A stretch of DNA of 64,000 nucleotides from Cinnamomum chago (taxonomy: Eukaryota > Streptophyta > Magnoliopsida > Laurales > Lauraceae). The DNA lies in contig CP142452.1 in assembly GCA_038049695.1 (NCBI GenBank), positions 34,770,501 to 34,834,500 of the forward strand. The letters run 5' to 3'. A program made the translations under genes and the position numbers. Under the pieces are notes generated by a model. That model was not told where the DNA came from, did no database searches, and worked only from the letters and a program-made list of their open reading frames with translations. This document shows positions 29,669 through 41,600 of this stretch, piece after piece (position 1 is the stretch's first letter; the number at the start of each line of letters is the position of its first letter).

Positions 29669-30473
29669 GAGGTACATTAGTGTATTTTATTTGCAAATGA
29701 TATAATTTGGTGAATGAATCAAGAGATGGTGTGAACGCAAAACTTGAGAGACAACATGATGTTTTAGAATCCGTAGGCTTTAAATAATTCGTACAAAGAT
29801 ATAATATATGAATTTCTACTTCAATAAGAATATACAAAAATCTGAAACTACTATAAGAATTGAAGCCCAGAGATAACACAAAGAAATTCTTTATATAACA
29901 TTGACTCAATAATTAGTAAGCACGGGGAGATTGATGAAGATATTAACATAGGAGAAAATCAGGATTGGTTAAGTGGAGACTTGCTTCTGGAGTGTTCTGT
30001 GACCGACACATACTGATAAGATTACAGATTTTTTTTTCCAAGATAGCGATTATACCAGTTATGACCTATGGAGCATAATGCTGGTCAATTAAAAAACAAA
30101 ATATGCACAAAATGGATGTATCACATATGAAAATGTTGAGGTGGATGTGTGGGAAAAGTAGGAAGGATAAAATTAGGAATGAACAATTTCAAGAGCACTT
30201 AGGGGTAACGTCAATAGGAGATAAGATTAGAGAAATCCGTTTGACATGGTTTGGTCTTGTCCAACGCAGGCTGACAACAGCGTCAATAAGGAAAGTTTGG
30301 CTATGTAGGTTGATGGCCCACTAAGGGGAAGGGGTAGGCCGAAGATGTAGTAAAACTAGATATGAAGAAGTACAACTTATCTAAGGATCTGGCTCAGAAT
30401 AGATCATGATGGAGAAATAGAATTAATGTAGTTGACCTTAATATAATTTGGATAGGACTTTGATGATGATGAT
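29669..30473 (+). mobile_element. RTE-type LINE 3' end, copy 2 (head-to-tail)
   Basis: It repeats 28859-29668 in direct order with scattered substitutions (for example IREIRLTWFGL for IREICLIWFGL) and a shorter T-run near 30029. It starts at the same word, GAGGTACATTAGTG, directly after the GATGAT tail of copy 1 and ends in TTTGATGATGATGATA. The identical 5' break in both copies means a tandem duplication, or a tandem LINE, rather than two independent insertions. Confidence 0.8.
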
Positions 30474-30536
30474 ATTATAAATGCTAATACTACTATTTAC
30501 TATTAGATTTATCAAGCCTATATATAGGGAGATGCT

Positions 30537-31365
30537 CCTATGAGAGGAGCTTATCTCACCTTACTATGAGAGATCTCATAAGCTGCAGCTTAGGATAAGG
30601 TACGTGCAAGTGTGTGGTGCCCACTTGGGGACTCACATGAGGGTGGAGATGGGGGGATTTCAAGGACTCCGTAGGACCTCCTCTGTACAAAAAATCAACC
30701 CAACCGTGGTTTCTATCATCTCCATCTGGGCCCAAAAGTTTCATGGTCAACAGTCCATTCAGATCGGTACACAGTCAATCCAACGGTCTAGTAAATTTGA
30801 ATCTAACCAAAAGTTTGTGGACATGTGCAATTTAGAGTGGGGGGTCATGTGTTTGGTCCATTTGGATGGACCAAGGGTGGGCCCCACAAGCATGAGCTTA
30901 CGGGATTTTATCCTAAGATTCAGCTTAGGAGAGCCTTGACCTTTTATATATGACAGGGGCTCTCCTAAGTTGCAACTTTTGTTATCCTAGCTGAAATCGT
31001 ATACAAAATCATCTCAATTGCAAATTGTATCAAATCATCGTCTCCAAAATCAAGATAAATCCAATTAGAACAGGATCCTCCAGTTCCATCATGCTAAAAA
31101 AAGAGATAGTCGACTTTAATTTGTTGGGCCAACACTGTTTCAGCTTAGGATAACATAAATTGCAGCTTAGGAGAGCCCTGCTATATATATATATACATGT
31201 ATGTTCACCATAGGGTGATGGATACTTACATTGCTTTCCCTCTTTATGTATGAACATTCTTTTTTCGCATATGACCATATATGGCTTTTCCTCTTTTGCA
31301 CATGAATATTTCCAAGTATTGTAAGTGTCCCTTACCCTATGGTGAGGGATGGATGCACATGAATA

Positions 31366-31402
<37 letters not shown>

Positions 31403-31865
31403 ATAACCTCAAAACATTTATCCAATTCATCAAGCCTGATTATATGAATTTTTCAAATTGTTTTGGTTGTGATTTTAGCTATAGAAATTTACAAAGGTGG
31501 TTTTCAAGATATTTGCCGAATAGGAAGGTATGTATCTTTTGGCATTATTTGTTTTGTTGCTATTGTAAACTTGAGGTCATTAAATGGTTTAAAATATATA
31601 TATATATTTTTTTTCAATTTGTCTTTGCAATTGCACTTAGATTCTTTATGTTCAAGTACTATTTTTTTTATATAGGTCATTGGTTTTAGACACTAATACA
31701 ATTTTTAATGAAGGACTTTCCAAAGAAATCACAGTATGATTTAATCCGACCAGTGCGTATTGATTATTTTCCCCCAAAATGGCTTTACTTATTATTTTTA
31801 TTTTTATATTGTTACTAAATACTTTTTTCATTTTTATTTTTATTTTTGATATATATGGATGAGTG

Positions 31866-31917
<52 letters not shown>

Positions 31918-31998
31918 GGCCCCCACCTTTATTTCTCATAGTAAGGTGAACCTTTATTTCTCATAGTAAGGTGAGAGTGTCTCATAAGAGCACCTCCC
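30537..31998. mobile_element. Nested MITE cluster with TA/CT microsatellites
   Basis: The outer ends are GGGAGATGCTCCTATGAG (30537) and, mirrored, CTCATAAGAGCACCTCCC (ends 31998), the same terminus as the MITE at 12243. Inside, a second family has arms TAAGCTGCAGCTTAGGATAA (about 30569) mirrored near 30905-30930. A third pair runs from GGGGCTCTCCTAAGTTGCAA (about 30956) to TTGCAGCTTAGGAGAGCCCT (about 31180). A (CT)n(TA)n tract lies at 31363-31402 and another at 31867-31914, each next to a GTAAGGTGAGAG or CCATAGGGTGA-like edge. The order suggests insertions into insertions. No coding capacity. Confidence 0.65.
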
Positions 31999-32252
31999 TA
32001 TATATATATATATATGTATTTAAATCCTCTTTGTTGTTTCTCCATTGCCTCCTTTTCCTTTATAAGTAGGTAATGGGACTTTTTTTTTTAATTCTTGCAT
32101 TATAGTAAACTCAAACTCACACATTCAAGCACACTTAGGATTTTTTTTTATTTGGGGAAGGTTCTTAATTATCATCATCATTACTCTCGTTTTTATTATT
32201 CTTCTATTCTAATTCTGAGATGGCATTAGTGTTTCAATCTAACTTTTATGAA

Positions 32253-32737
32253 TAACTTTTAAGAGATTCTAGATGCCCCCCATTTTTCTTTGCACATTGT
32301 CTTTCTCTCTACACCTCCATTGAATTTGGAAATTTCAAATCTTTCTTTGCACAACCCCCCATAATACCTAAACTAACCTCACCTCAAGCCCCACCCTCAC
32401 CCCAGGCACCACCATCAGAGGGAGAGGGAGAGGGAGCGAGCGAGGTGGGTGAGTGGGTGGGGGTGGGGGGGTGTGTGTGGGGGGGGGGGGGGGGGGGGGG
32501 GGGGGTCGTGGTGGTGGAGAAAGAGGTGTAGAAGGGGAGGCGGCGGCGGGCACGACGGTGGTGCTATTGGGCGATGAAGGTGAAATGGATAAGGAGGTGC
32601 AGAAGTGGAGAGGGGAGAAGGGGTAGTTTGTGGATTTACCACGAGAGTATATTTATAATAATTTCTTTTTAAAATGGTGGGTGTGCAAAGAAAAATGAGG
32701 GTGAGTATTTTGCAATTAAAAGCTCTCGTAACTTTTC
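32253..32737. mobile_element. MITE (32262-32728) with G-rich core
   Basis: ATTTTTCTTTGCACA (about 32283) is mirrored by TGTGCAAAGAAAAAT (about 32683). The outer right end reads GAGAGC on the reverse strand, like the element at 9783. TAACTTTTA (32253-32261) and TAACTTTTC (32729-32737) form a likely 9-bp target duplication with one mismatch. The core holds the purine-rich and poly-G stretch. No protein is encoded; the Pro-rich frames here are compositional. Confidence 0.6.
32479..32505. repeat. Homopolymer of 27 G
   Basis: An uninterrupted G run follows GTGGGGGTGGGGGGGTGTGTGTG. It could form G-quadruplex structures and is a likely place for sequencing or assembly length error. Confidence 0.9.
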
Positions 32738-32840
32738 TTGGTCAAGTCCAGTGGTCTCGGTCCCATATAAAACAAGGTGGTGGTGCCCACTCAATCCACC
32801 TAATGAAAGCGATCTCCTTTTATTGACTTTCATCCTCAAG

Positions 32841-33354
32841 GAAAAAAATGTTCAAATAAGGCCTTAAGTTTTTGCCTTATTTAAAAAATGCACATAAGTT
32901 CTAAAACTTTTTAAATTAGTCCCTAAATTTTTTAGAAAAATTTTCAATTAAGGATGTCTGGCCATTTAATGGTATTTTATGCCTTTTTCCCTCAATTTTT
33001 CTTCAAATGCCCAAAGTACCGTCCATTTAAAGCCATGACATGGTTTTATCAGCCACTACATTTAGTTGATCTTTGTGGAAATGCTAGTTTTCTTTGATCA
33101 CTATGGGGCTGCTAGTAAAAAAAAAAAAAGGAATAGAATATAAAGGAAGCGAAGGAGGATTTTATTTTAATGAATGGTAATTTGAATATTTTAAAAAACA
33201 TTGAGGAAACAAGTTGTAAGAAAATAGCTTTAAATGTATGAATGCCCTCAATTGAAAACTTCCTAGAAAACTTAGGGATTGATTTAAAAAGTTTTAAAAC
33301 TTATTTCTTTTTTTTTGAAATAAGGCTAAAACTTAAGGTCTTATTTGAAAATTT
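32841..33354. mobile_element. MITE with about 85-base inverted termini
   Basis: TTCAAATAAGGCCTTAAGTT (about 32850) and the following ATAAGTTCTAAAACTTTTTAAA are mirrored by 33270-33354. The flanks CATCCTCAAGG (32831-32841) and CATCATTCAAGG (33357-33368) may be an imperfect target duplication. The interior is non-coding. Confidence 0.6.
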
Positions 33355-35147
33355 CTCATCATTCAAGGGAGAGGCTATTCACACATCCCTCATTGCTCTT
33401 TACACATCCATCCGCCTGTCGGATGTAAATTTTGATCTCCCCGGGGAGGGAAATCGTCATTCATCTATATGTGCTATTTAAATTTTACATTGAAAATGAG
33501 GATTCCGACTACCCTCAAAATCGACGGATCATGATCGCCAGCTACGGTAACAGCCGTAACATCGTTCTTCGATGAAAGCCGAAGGAAAATGGCAGAAAAT
33601 AAATGGATGAGTTCTTCCTCTCATCTAATGTGCTGCCGGCAACACACGACGATCTTCCTGTTACATTAATTTGGGTCTCTTTGGGTCTCTTTAATATATG
33701 GTCAATTCAGGGCTATGAGTAAAAGTCCGAATAAAGTTAATCCTCACATAGCAAAATCATAGTGTATCCAAGTAAAATAAAATAATTAAAATAAAAAAAT
33801 AAAAGGGGCGAGGTGCCAAATATTTAAGAAGAGGATCGGCCTCGTTCCCGAGTACCCCCTTCTAATCCCTTGGCAAAATAGGATTTTAAGGCTGACTTTG
33901 CAAGCCGAAATGATGATGTAAATGAGACTTTGACTTGTGATTTTTGTGTTTTTCGTGTGCGATACACGAGTGATAAAAAAAAGTGAAAGGCCGATGGGCA
34001 TAATTGATTGAAGGTGGCCGATTGGCCGGTGTTTGTTTTAAAGGGGCCGATGGGCCATGATTGACTTGGAGGTGGCAGATGGGCTGAAATTGATTGTTTA
34101 AAGTGTGTGCGAAATCACTGATCTCATCTTATCATTTTCATTTATTCAATTTTAGAAATCAGTTCTTTATTCCCTTTTATCATTAAGTTCGATTAAATAT
34201 CTGGCACCTGAGATGGAGGAAGAAATAAAAGAAAAAAAAATATTTTTGGGTTTATTTTGTTGCTTTTATAGTTTTTATGGATTTTTTATATTGGGCTAGA
34301 AGGGCCTAACTAGGGGATTTTACTTGGGTTTACGTGATTAATGTTTTATTAGCGATCATCGGATTAACCCTAACCTAAGGTCCCAGACCGCCCACATCAA
34401 CTCTCCCATTCCCTTAACGGCGCCCGGAGAGAGAGTGAGACCTAACTTATTTAAATGAAAGAAACTAAAAGTAGTTTAAGCTGACTAGGGGGAGACCTAG
34501 ATCTCAGTCTGGGGTTTGACCTGGTGAGCCTAAACCACTATTTAATTTCTAGTTCCAGTTTATTAATATTTTTTTCTTTTTAATATCTTTTACTTTGTTT
34601 TTGGACTTTTGGGTTTTTTTATTTTTTTTTATTTTTCTGGTTTTATTTATAAATTCTAAAATCTCCTAAACTAATTTTTCTGATCCTGATGAAAAGGGAT
34701 GAGGAGAAGGAAATAAATTACTAATTTTTATTTATTAAAATCAACCTAACTAATTTAGACTTTTCTAAATAAATTCCCTAATCCTAATGAGAGTGGAGGA
34801 GGAGAAAAAAGTAATTATTAAACTTAACCTTATTGTTTTAATTAATCTAATACTAATATCTAGGGTTCTATTTTTTTGTTTGTTCTTTTCTTTCTTCTTT
34901 TTGTTCTTTCTGTTTTTGTTCTTTTTTTTTTTTTTTTGAGTTATGCAATTCTAATTCTTAAAAGGGAAACAAAATGAATAGATAAGTGAAATGTAGTCCT
35001 AATTTTTACAAAGATAACAAAATAAAGAAATAAGATGCAACATGATTATAATGCATGGGCATATTTTAATGCATGAGCATGTTTGAACAAGTTGGAATAA
35101 ATGGTGAAAAGAAAATTTTACCTAAGTGCATGAGCATATTTGACACA
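33355..35147. other. Unassigned sequence left of the Athila array
   Basis: It contains a loose triplicate of GGCCGATGGGC-like words (33990-34080), a T-rich tract (34560-34940) and a repeated TGCATGAGCAT word (35055, 35078, 35130). It looks like retrotransposon UTR or LTR material of another family. No LTR pair, exon or RNA gene is recognised. It joins the Athila LTR abruptly at 35148. Confidence 0.4.
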
Positions 35148-37169
35148 TACTTTAATTAAAAATTAATTACAAGTCTGAAAAAAATTAATTACAACCAAAG
35201 AAAAATAAAAATCCTAATCTAGAAACCTAATCTAAGTACTGCATCACCATAAGAATTATTAGTCCAACCAATTGCAATAATTATTAAGATGCATGAAAAT
35301 AAAATATAAATAAATAAAATCAGAGAAAAAAATGGATTTTAATTCTAAAACTTTGCAATAATTACTTTGCTAAATGCCATCAATAAAAATCAAGACCATT
35401 GCACCAAGTGCGCACTGTCACTACGCACAAAAATTCGATGTTGACCCATTGGTGAAGACCAAGACCCCATAAACTTGATTTATTAATGAAAGACCCATTA
35501 CAAGAAAATAACCATTACAAAATTATTTGAATCAAAATAAAATGCATCCAACCTTACCTTAGACACATGAAACACTAAATGGAGGAGAGGGACTCGCGGT
35601 CTTGAACGGCAATTCAACCGGCTCTCGTTTTGCGATCTGAAATCCAAGCAAGGGAAGATGATGAATAGATGGTCCGATGGTGGATCGACGGTAGCAACGG
35701 CGGTGGTGCGACGGTGGCGTGGAAATCCAAGTGGTGGTGTGCCTTAGGGAAGGCCTTGGATGAAATATTGATGGAAGGATGAAAGATGGAGAAAAATTAA
35801 TGGAAAATGAAGGGAAAATGGTTGCTGGTCGTCCAAGAGAAGGGGTGGATGGAATTGACGTGCAACCCATTTTTTGGTCTTTTTATATCGTCTTTTTATA
35901 TTCTTTTGATATCTTGGGCTGCAAGGTTTTTGGTTTGGGAATGATAAGTTATGTGGGGTCCAAGTTGGATTAGGATTAGGAGGGTTTTGTCAAAGTTTCA
36001 AGGGATTGGCCTACAATCCTAGTGAGAATAGGATTCTTATTATCTTATGCAACTTCCTCTCTTGGACCCACTTTGGCTAAGAATCAATTCAAATATGAAA
36101 TTTCAGATTTGAAACAAATCTTGGATGCTTGTGGTCCCCTTTTATCTTGGACGTGTAATGCCTTAGTATGGAGGGCTTGGACGTGTGTATTCTTGGGTTG
36201 AAAACTTCAAATCTTGAGGCCTATCTTTTTGGAGATAAATTTAACAACTTGGTGCTAAAATCTTGGATTCTTTGATTTAGTTTCCAACTTGGATTGCTTA
36301 GAAAGATCTTCCCACGGCCATTTTTTTAGAACTCTTCATGGTTGGAAAAATATCTTTTGATGGGCCCACTTCTCTCTTGAAAAGATCCCTTCAAATCTGA
36401 AATTAATTTCAAACATGGAATAGAAGTAGGCCCCACTTGAAAATATGCAACCTTTGAACTCCACACCATGCATGGACGTCCTCTCCTTGGCTGGATTTTC
36501 TTTTGCAAATTTTTTTCTTCTTTGTTTGGCTTGAATTGAATCTTAGCCATCCATCATGACATGTAAGCAATATTTGTTGGAGAGTAGATATGACACCTCA
36601 CATCACATGGCCCGCAAATTTGGAACTTATCTTCAAGAGATTAAATCTGAATTTTTGCATATGAGAGCGGACCCTCCCATGGTCGTCCCTACCTTAGAAT
36701 CCATGCCCAACGAAGGTGGGTCCCATGGTGCATTTGATTAATCAATTCTCTTCCGCGGGCCCCAATTTCTGAAATTCCCTACAAAAATAAAAGCAAATGT
36801 CAAAGAATAATCTATTCATATAGGGAAGGAATTATGCAAGATGCGGGCCCAATTCACATTAAATAGATGCATAAAATGTCACCATTTTATCAAATTTTCT
36901 TTAATTAAATCAATGGTGCAAATAAAATTCATCATTTTATGTGTAAATAAAATGCAATGAGAAATTTGTGACTTTCAATGCCAAAAATAGAGAAATTCAT
37001 GATTTTATGATAAAATGCAATTTTTCAATGAGTTTTGACTCGAATTCAAACTTTGATGGCCACAAACAGAAATCATGATTTTTATACTAAAATGGTGCAT
37101 GATTTGATGATTAAGTCCTTAATTAATTCTAAAATAATGAGGAAATTATGCATTTTTAAGGACTTATCA
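35148..37169 (-). repeat. LTR-A, truncated at its 3' end
   Basis: Same sequence as LTR-B from base 45077 on. About 147 bases that should include the U5 end and the CA terminus (equivalent to 44930-45076) are replaced by unrelated sequence. Its 5' end (minus strand) is intact: TGATAAGTCC at 37169. TATA-like TATAAAAAG occurs twice on the minus strand at about 35880-35901. Confidence 0.85.
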
Positions 37170-37181
37170 CACCCCCGAACC
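37170..37181 (-). other. Polypurine tract, copy 1
   Basis: The minus strand reads GGTTCGGGGGTG directly before the LTR start TGATAAG. This is the usual Athila arrangement. Identical tracts are at 47099-47110 and 57028-57039. Confidence 0.75.
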
Positions 37182-38641
37182 AGCATTTTGCTAGTCCCAA
37201 GCAAAATATGCGAACTAGGGTTGGTCTTCTAGCCTAATCTAATATAATATAAATGCAAAGACAAAATGGAAAACACCACTTTCGCTGGTAGCGTATGCAG
37301 CAAGCCCTTAAACCCCTAGGTTACTCCTAGTGGACGAGTTGTGCCTCGTGAGGGTTTGCAGTGAATATGTCCACAAAACTCATTTACCTAAAAATAAAAT
37401 AAAATGAAATAAAATAAATCAACGAAGAGTTTTTCAAAAGACGATTGAGTCAAATCAGATGCCTTGAATCCTCGAATAATCAAGATTTCAGGCTTTTCAA
37501 AATCTGGTTCGCTTTTTTCTTTTCAAATCTTTTAAAAAATTATACTAAAACTTTGGGTGCCCTGTGTAGGTGTATACATCAAATCAAAAATTTTAAATGT
37601 TCTATGATAATGCCATTAAAACAAAATTCTCTCTAAGAATTTCCAACTTTCCTAGATTCGGGGTATAACGCACACATGTGACTGTGCAATGCCTAGGTCC
37701 CTTAAGCTTTCTAATTAACCCATGTAATGAGCGTTAGGCCAATGACTCACAAAACAGATGTCTTTAGGGCACTACCTAGGTATATAAATACCCCTACGGG
37801 TTTACTAGCTCGGGATAAAAAGGCTACGAATCCAAACTCGTCACACAACTAAACACTTTCTTTTCTCTTTTTTTTTGTTTCTTTTTGTTTTTTTTTTCAT
37901 TGTTTTTTATAAACACCTATTTGTGCATCCCTTGACACCTTTTTTTTTATTTTTTTAAACGGTCCCCAACAATAGGCAGTCTTTTTCAATTCGCCGAATT
38001 AATTCACTGGTTTTGGTTGGCCTAACCTTACCGATGAACCAGGAGAACTCATATGACCAAATTTCAGAAAGTTGTCTCTTTTTTCTCTTTTGAAAGAACT
38101 CTGAAAATGACACTTAAATCTTTTTATTCAAGACTTTTGAAATGATGTACATGTGTTATTGTGAAAAACAAAGTTCGGTATTCTTTTTATCTTTCAAAAC
38201 ATTGTGAGCCTTCATTTTACTTCCTTCCAAAAATTCTGAAATTCAAGATTTCTAGACATCTTTGAATCGTCAAGTTCTTTTGAAAAATCCCTCTTTTTTT
38301 TGTTTTGTTTTGTTTTGTTTTCTTTTTTTCTTTTTTCTTTTTTTGAGAGAACTATGCAAAAATGAAAAAAAAATTGTTTAAAATTGGACAAGTGTGCTTG
38401 TTCCCACCCCCCAACCTAATCTAGACAGCGTCCTCGATGTCAGACATGAAATGCAAAATGGAATGTAACAAGAGGTGAAAATGTAAAGGGAGGAAAGGGG
38501 TAGAAAGCACCTAAAATAATGAAGCTTTTACGTAGAAACCTGTCTAATGTGAGACAAAGAATACAAAAAGAAAAGGCATGAAAAAATATATATATACACA
38601 TAATGTACAAAGGTGTGGGCCACTGTCAGATCTGGTGCCCA
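37182..38641 (-). other. Non-coding 3' internal region, copy 1
   Basis: About 1.46 kb between the end of pol and the polypurine tract. Many Athila elements carry an envelope-like ORF here; I see none, only frames below 70 codons, a (TTTTG)n tract at about 38300 and pyrimidine runs. The same region recurs at 47111-48570 and 57040-58499. Confidence 0.7.
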
Positions 38642-41600
38642 TTAATCCTGATAGACAGGATCGATCAGAGGAATTTCATTTTCCTCTGGAGGAAAAGTCT
38701 CCAAGAATGGTTTTAAACGTTGTCCATTAACTTTAAAAGAGGAACCATTCGATGGATCAATGAGGGTCACTGCCCCATATGGAAATACTTCTTGAACAAT
38801 GCAGGGGCCTGTCCAACGAGATCTTAACTTTCCAGGGAAAAGATGAAGTCGAGAGAATTGTACAATAGGACTTTTTGAGACGGATGGAATGACTTCCTTA
38901 ATATCCGTTTATCATAAACGGCCTTAGTCCTCTCTTTGTAAATTCTTGAGTTCATATAAGCCTCATTTCTCAATTCTTCTAATTCATTTAAATCAAGGGA
39001 TCTTTTCTCCCCAGCCTTGTTTAGATCAAGATTCAATTGTTTTATGGCCCAATAAGCTTTATGTTCCAGCTCCACCGGAAGGTGACAAGCTTTCCCATAT
39101 ATAAGCCGGTATGGAGACATCCCAATTGGGGTCTTATAAGCAGTTTTGTAAGCCCACAAAGCATCGTTTAGCCGCATTGACCAATCCTTACGACTTGGTT
39201 TTACCGTGATTTCCAAAATTCTTTTGATTTCCCTATTTGAGACCTCTACCTGCTCACTTGTTTGAGGGTGATAGGGGGTAGTCACTTTATGTGTAACACC
39301 GTAATTTTTAAACAAACTCTCAATGATGCGGTTACAAAAGTGAGTGCCCCCATCACTAATGATGGCACGTGGAGTTCCAAAACGGGAAAAGATATTGTCC
39401 AAGATAAACTTTTTGACAGTTTTAGCATCATTATTCCTACATGGGACTGCTTCAATCCATTTGGACACATAATCGACTACGACGAGGATATAATGAAAAC
39501 CAAAGCTCGGGGGAAAAGGTCCCATAAAGTCTATACCCCAAACATCGAATAACTCGACGACCAAAATTGGGTTTAAAGACATCATATTCCTTTTGGAAAT
39601 GGAACCCCATTTTTGGCACCGCTCACATGCCTTACAGAAGTGTAAATCCAAATTGTAAAATTTTGTGAACGGTCTTCTTAGCAGAAAAATGGCCACCACA
39701 AGCATGAGAGTGGGAAAATGATATTACACTGTTTATTTCATGGTCAGGAATGCATCTCCTAATGATTTGGTCTGGGCAGTATTTAAAAAGGTATGGTTCA
39801 TCCCAGAAAAACTGTTTCACTTCAGTGAAAAACTTATTTTTATCTTGTTGCGTCCATTCTTTTGGAATTTCACCTGAAGCTAGATAATTAGCAATATCAG
39901 CATACCATGGAGAATGGGAAAATGTGGCAAACAATTGCTCATCAGGGAAAGTGTCCTGGATTGGCAAGGGTTCTAAAGTGTTGGAAAGGACAAGCCTAGA
40001 AAGATGATCAGCCGCCACATTTTCTACTCCTTTCTTATCTTTGATTTCGATATTGAACTCTTAGAGTAAAAGGATCCATCTGATCAATCTGGGCTTGGCA
40101 TCCTTCTTGGAAAAAAGGTACTTCAGCGCAGAATGGTCAGTAAAGATCACAATTTTGGATCCAATTAAGTAGGAACGAAATTTATCCAGTGCATAGACCA
40201 CAACCAATAGTTCTTTCTCTGTTGTAGAATAATTAATCTGTGCACTGTTTAAAGTCCTGCTAGCATAGTAAATCACATATGGCTTTTTGTCCCTACGTTG
40301 CCCAAGAACTGCCCCAACCGCATAATCGCTAGCATCGCACATGATTTCAAAGGGCAGGCTCCAATCTGGATGTTGCATAATTGGAGCAGTCGTCAACATG
40401 TCCTTAAGCTTGGTAAAAACCGCTTGACATGCCTCTGTCCACTCAAATTCTGCTTCCTTTAGCAGAAGGTTACATAATGGTCTAGAAATGACACTGAAAT
40501 CTTTTATGAACCTTCTGTAGAATCCGGCATGCCCTAAGAAATTCTTACTTCTCTTACGGTTTTTGGGGAGGGCAAATTGGAAATTAAATCTATTTTGGCT
40601 TTGTCCACTTCCAATCCTCTAGATGATACAATGTGGCCAAGGACAATCCCTTGTCGTACCATAAAATGACATTTTTCCCAATTCAATACTAAATTCTTTT
40701 CTTCACACCTAGAAAGGACCTTAGTTAAGTTGCTCAAACAATCTTGGAATGAATCTCCAAAAACTGAAAAATCGTCCATGAAGACTTCGAGAAAACATTC
40801 CACCATATCACTAAAAATACCCAGCATGCACCTTTGAAAGGTTGCAGGAGCATTACACAGCCCAAAGGGCATCCGTCGATAAGCAAAGGTACCAAAGGGG
40901 CATGTGAAAGTTGTTTTCTCTTGGTCTTCAGGGGCGATTTCTATTTGATTGTACCCAGAATATCCATCTAAGAAACAATAATACTCGTAGCCAGCTACCT
41001 GTTCTAAAACTTGGTCCAAGAAGGGTAGGGGAAATGATCCTTTCGTGTGACAGCATTTGATTTTCTATAGTCGATACAAACTCACCAACTTGTGGGTACG
41101 CGGGTTGGGACGAGCTCATCATTAGCATTACGGACTACAGTGACGCCGGCCTTTTTAGGTATAACTTGGGTAAGGATAACCCATTGGCTATCCGAAATTG
41201 GGTAAATGATACCCACATCTAGAAGTTTTAAAACTTCAGCCCTAACCAATTCCTGCATAGTGGGGTTTAACCGGCGTTGCATTTGACGGGAGGGTTTTGC
41301 ATTCTCCTCCAAATAGATATGATGTGTACACATGAGGGAATTAATTCCCTTAATGTCAGCCACAGTCCAAGCAATTGCACCTTTGTGTAGTTTGAGCACT
41401 TGTAAGAGTTGGACTTCTTGGTCCTTGTCAAGGTGTGCAGAAATGACTACAGGAAATGTTTCATTTTCTCCAAGGTATGCATATTTCAGGTGAGAGGGCA
41501 AGGGTTTCAACTCAGGTTTGGGCGGCCTCATCTGAGATGGAAGGGACGAAGTACCAGTTGGTACCAGCTCTTCAGAAAAGGTTTTGCCTACAGTGTTGAC

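Noticed and set aside
32368..32642. Proline-rich open frames on the minus strand
   Set aside because: Pure composition effect of the G-rich MITE core, including a G homopolymer.
39262..39552. Plus-strand frames over the integrase and protease regions of the Athila units
   Set aside because: Shadows of the minus-strand gag-pol, with no motifs of their own.
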